From NCBI GenBank assembly GCA_022560555.1, contig JADFSZ010000104.1:1-6353 (forward strand): DNA of 6,353 nucleotides. The letters are read 5' to 3'. Shown piece after piece: positions 6,253 through 6,353 of this stretch. Both the position numbers and the translations under genes were made by a program. The first letter of the stretch is position 1. The number at the start of each line of letters is the position of its first letter. The notes under the pieces were generated by a model, which was given only the letters and a program-made list of their open reading frames with translations, had not been told where the DNA came from and ran no database searches. The DNA is from PVC group bacterium (GTDB lineage Bacteria; GCA-001730085; JADFSZ01).

Positions 6253-6270
6253 CGATAATATGAGATATCG
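6253..6270. promoter_or_regulatory. Dyad between divergent promoters, possible operator
   Basis: CGATA (6253-6257) and TATCG (6266-6270) form an inverted repeat with an 8-base centre. It lies roughly 44-61 bases upstream of the predicted gcvT start and 55-72 upstream of the divergent one, positions that suit an activator. Five-base arms in AT-rich DNA can arise by chance, so confidence is low. Confidence 0.2.
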
Positions 6271-6288
6271 TAAAAGGACTTTATTCTC

Positions 6289-6318
6289 TTGACAGACTCT
6301 GCTTGTAAAGATTATTAT
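6289..6318 (+). promoter_or_regulatory. Strong sigma-70-type promoter facing the right edge
   Basis: TTGACA (6289-6294, perfect -35) is followed after 18 bases by TATTAT (6313-6318). An overlapping perfect TATAAT (6316-6321) is 21 bases away, a less suitable spacing. Transcription would start near 6325 and leave the window, so the gene it serves is not visible. No convincing start codon with a ribosome site appears before the edge. Confidence 0.6.
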
Positions 6319-6353
6319 AATAGAAGCTTATATTAAGAAATCTAAATGACAGA

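Noticed and set aside
6168-6353. Possible glycine riboswitch upstream of gcvT.
   Set aside because: The predicted leader is about 42 bases, and I see no paired aptamer-like helices in the 186-base region; the promoter elements account for much of it.

Overview
The window is about 6.35 kb of ordinary bacterial chromosome, with dense coding and moderately AT-rich codon use. It suggests an uncultivated Gram-negative lineage, perhaps of the Omnitrophota / PVC type. That guess rests on the STAS protein with its helical C-terminal extension, the PfkB subfamily, and degenerate heptamer repeats between genes. It is weak because no rRNA or other marker gene is present. No tRNA, rRNA, CRISPR array, insertion sequence or prophage gene was seen.

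Layout, left to right. (1) Bases 1-721, plus strand: a STAS-domain (anti-sigma-factor-antagonist-like) gene cut by the left edge, overlapping by 4 bases a 73-residue cysteine-containing (zinc-ribbon-like) protein of unknown function. (2) Bases 722-828: a spacer with a good intrinsic-terminator hairpin ending only 22 bases before the next start codon. (3) Bases 829-4957, plus strand: four closely spaced genes (gaps of 17, 27 and 32 bases) that look like one operon: a divergent UDP-GlcNAc 2-epimerase-like protein, ribonuclease III (rnc), a PfkB-family carbohydrate kinase, and a PIN-PhoH fusion ATPase. (4) Bases 4958-5046: two short arrays of degenerate 7-base tandem repeats; the second supplies the last codons and the stop of the convergent gene. 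(5) Bases 5010-6167, minus strand: gcvT, aminomethyltransferase of the glycine cleavage system. (6) Bases 6168-6353: an intergenic region with a sigma-70-type promoter for gcvT, a small dyad, and a strong divergent promoter firing off the right edge.

How the genes may work together: the centre joins two RNA enzymes, RNase III (double-stranded RNA processing) and PIN-PhoH (a nuclease domain with a helicase-type ATPase domain), in one probable transcript with two sugar-metabolism proteins. The STAS protein points to a partner-switching regulator whose kinase or phosphatase would lie outside the window. gcvT stands alone: nothing follows it in its own direction, so gcvH and gcvP must be elsewhere.

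I do not see a clearly new defence or mobile system. The points most worth a second look are the epimerase homologue with an altered active-site segment, the heptamer repeats that extend the gcvT reading frame, the terminator or attenuator placed just before the four-gene operon, and the small cysteine protein coupled to the STAS gene.
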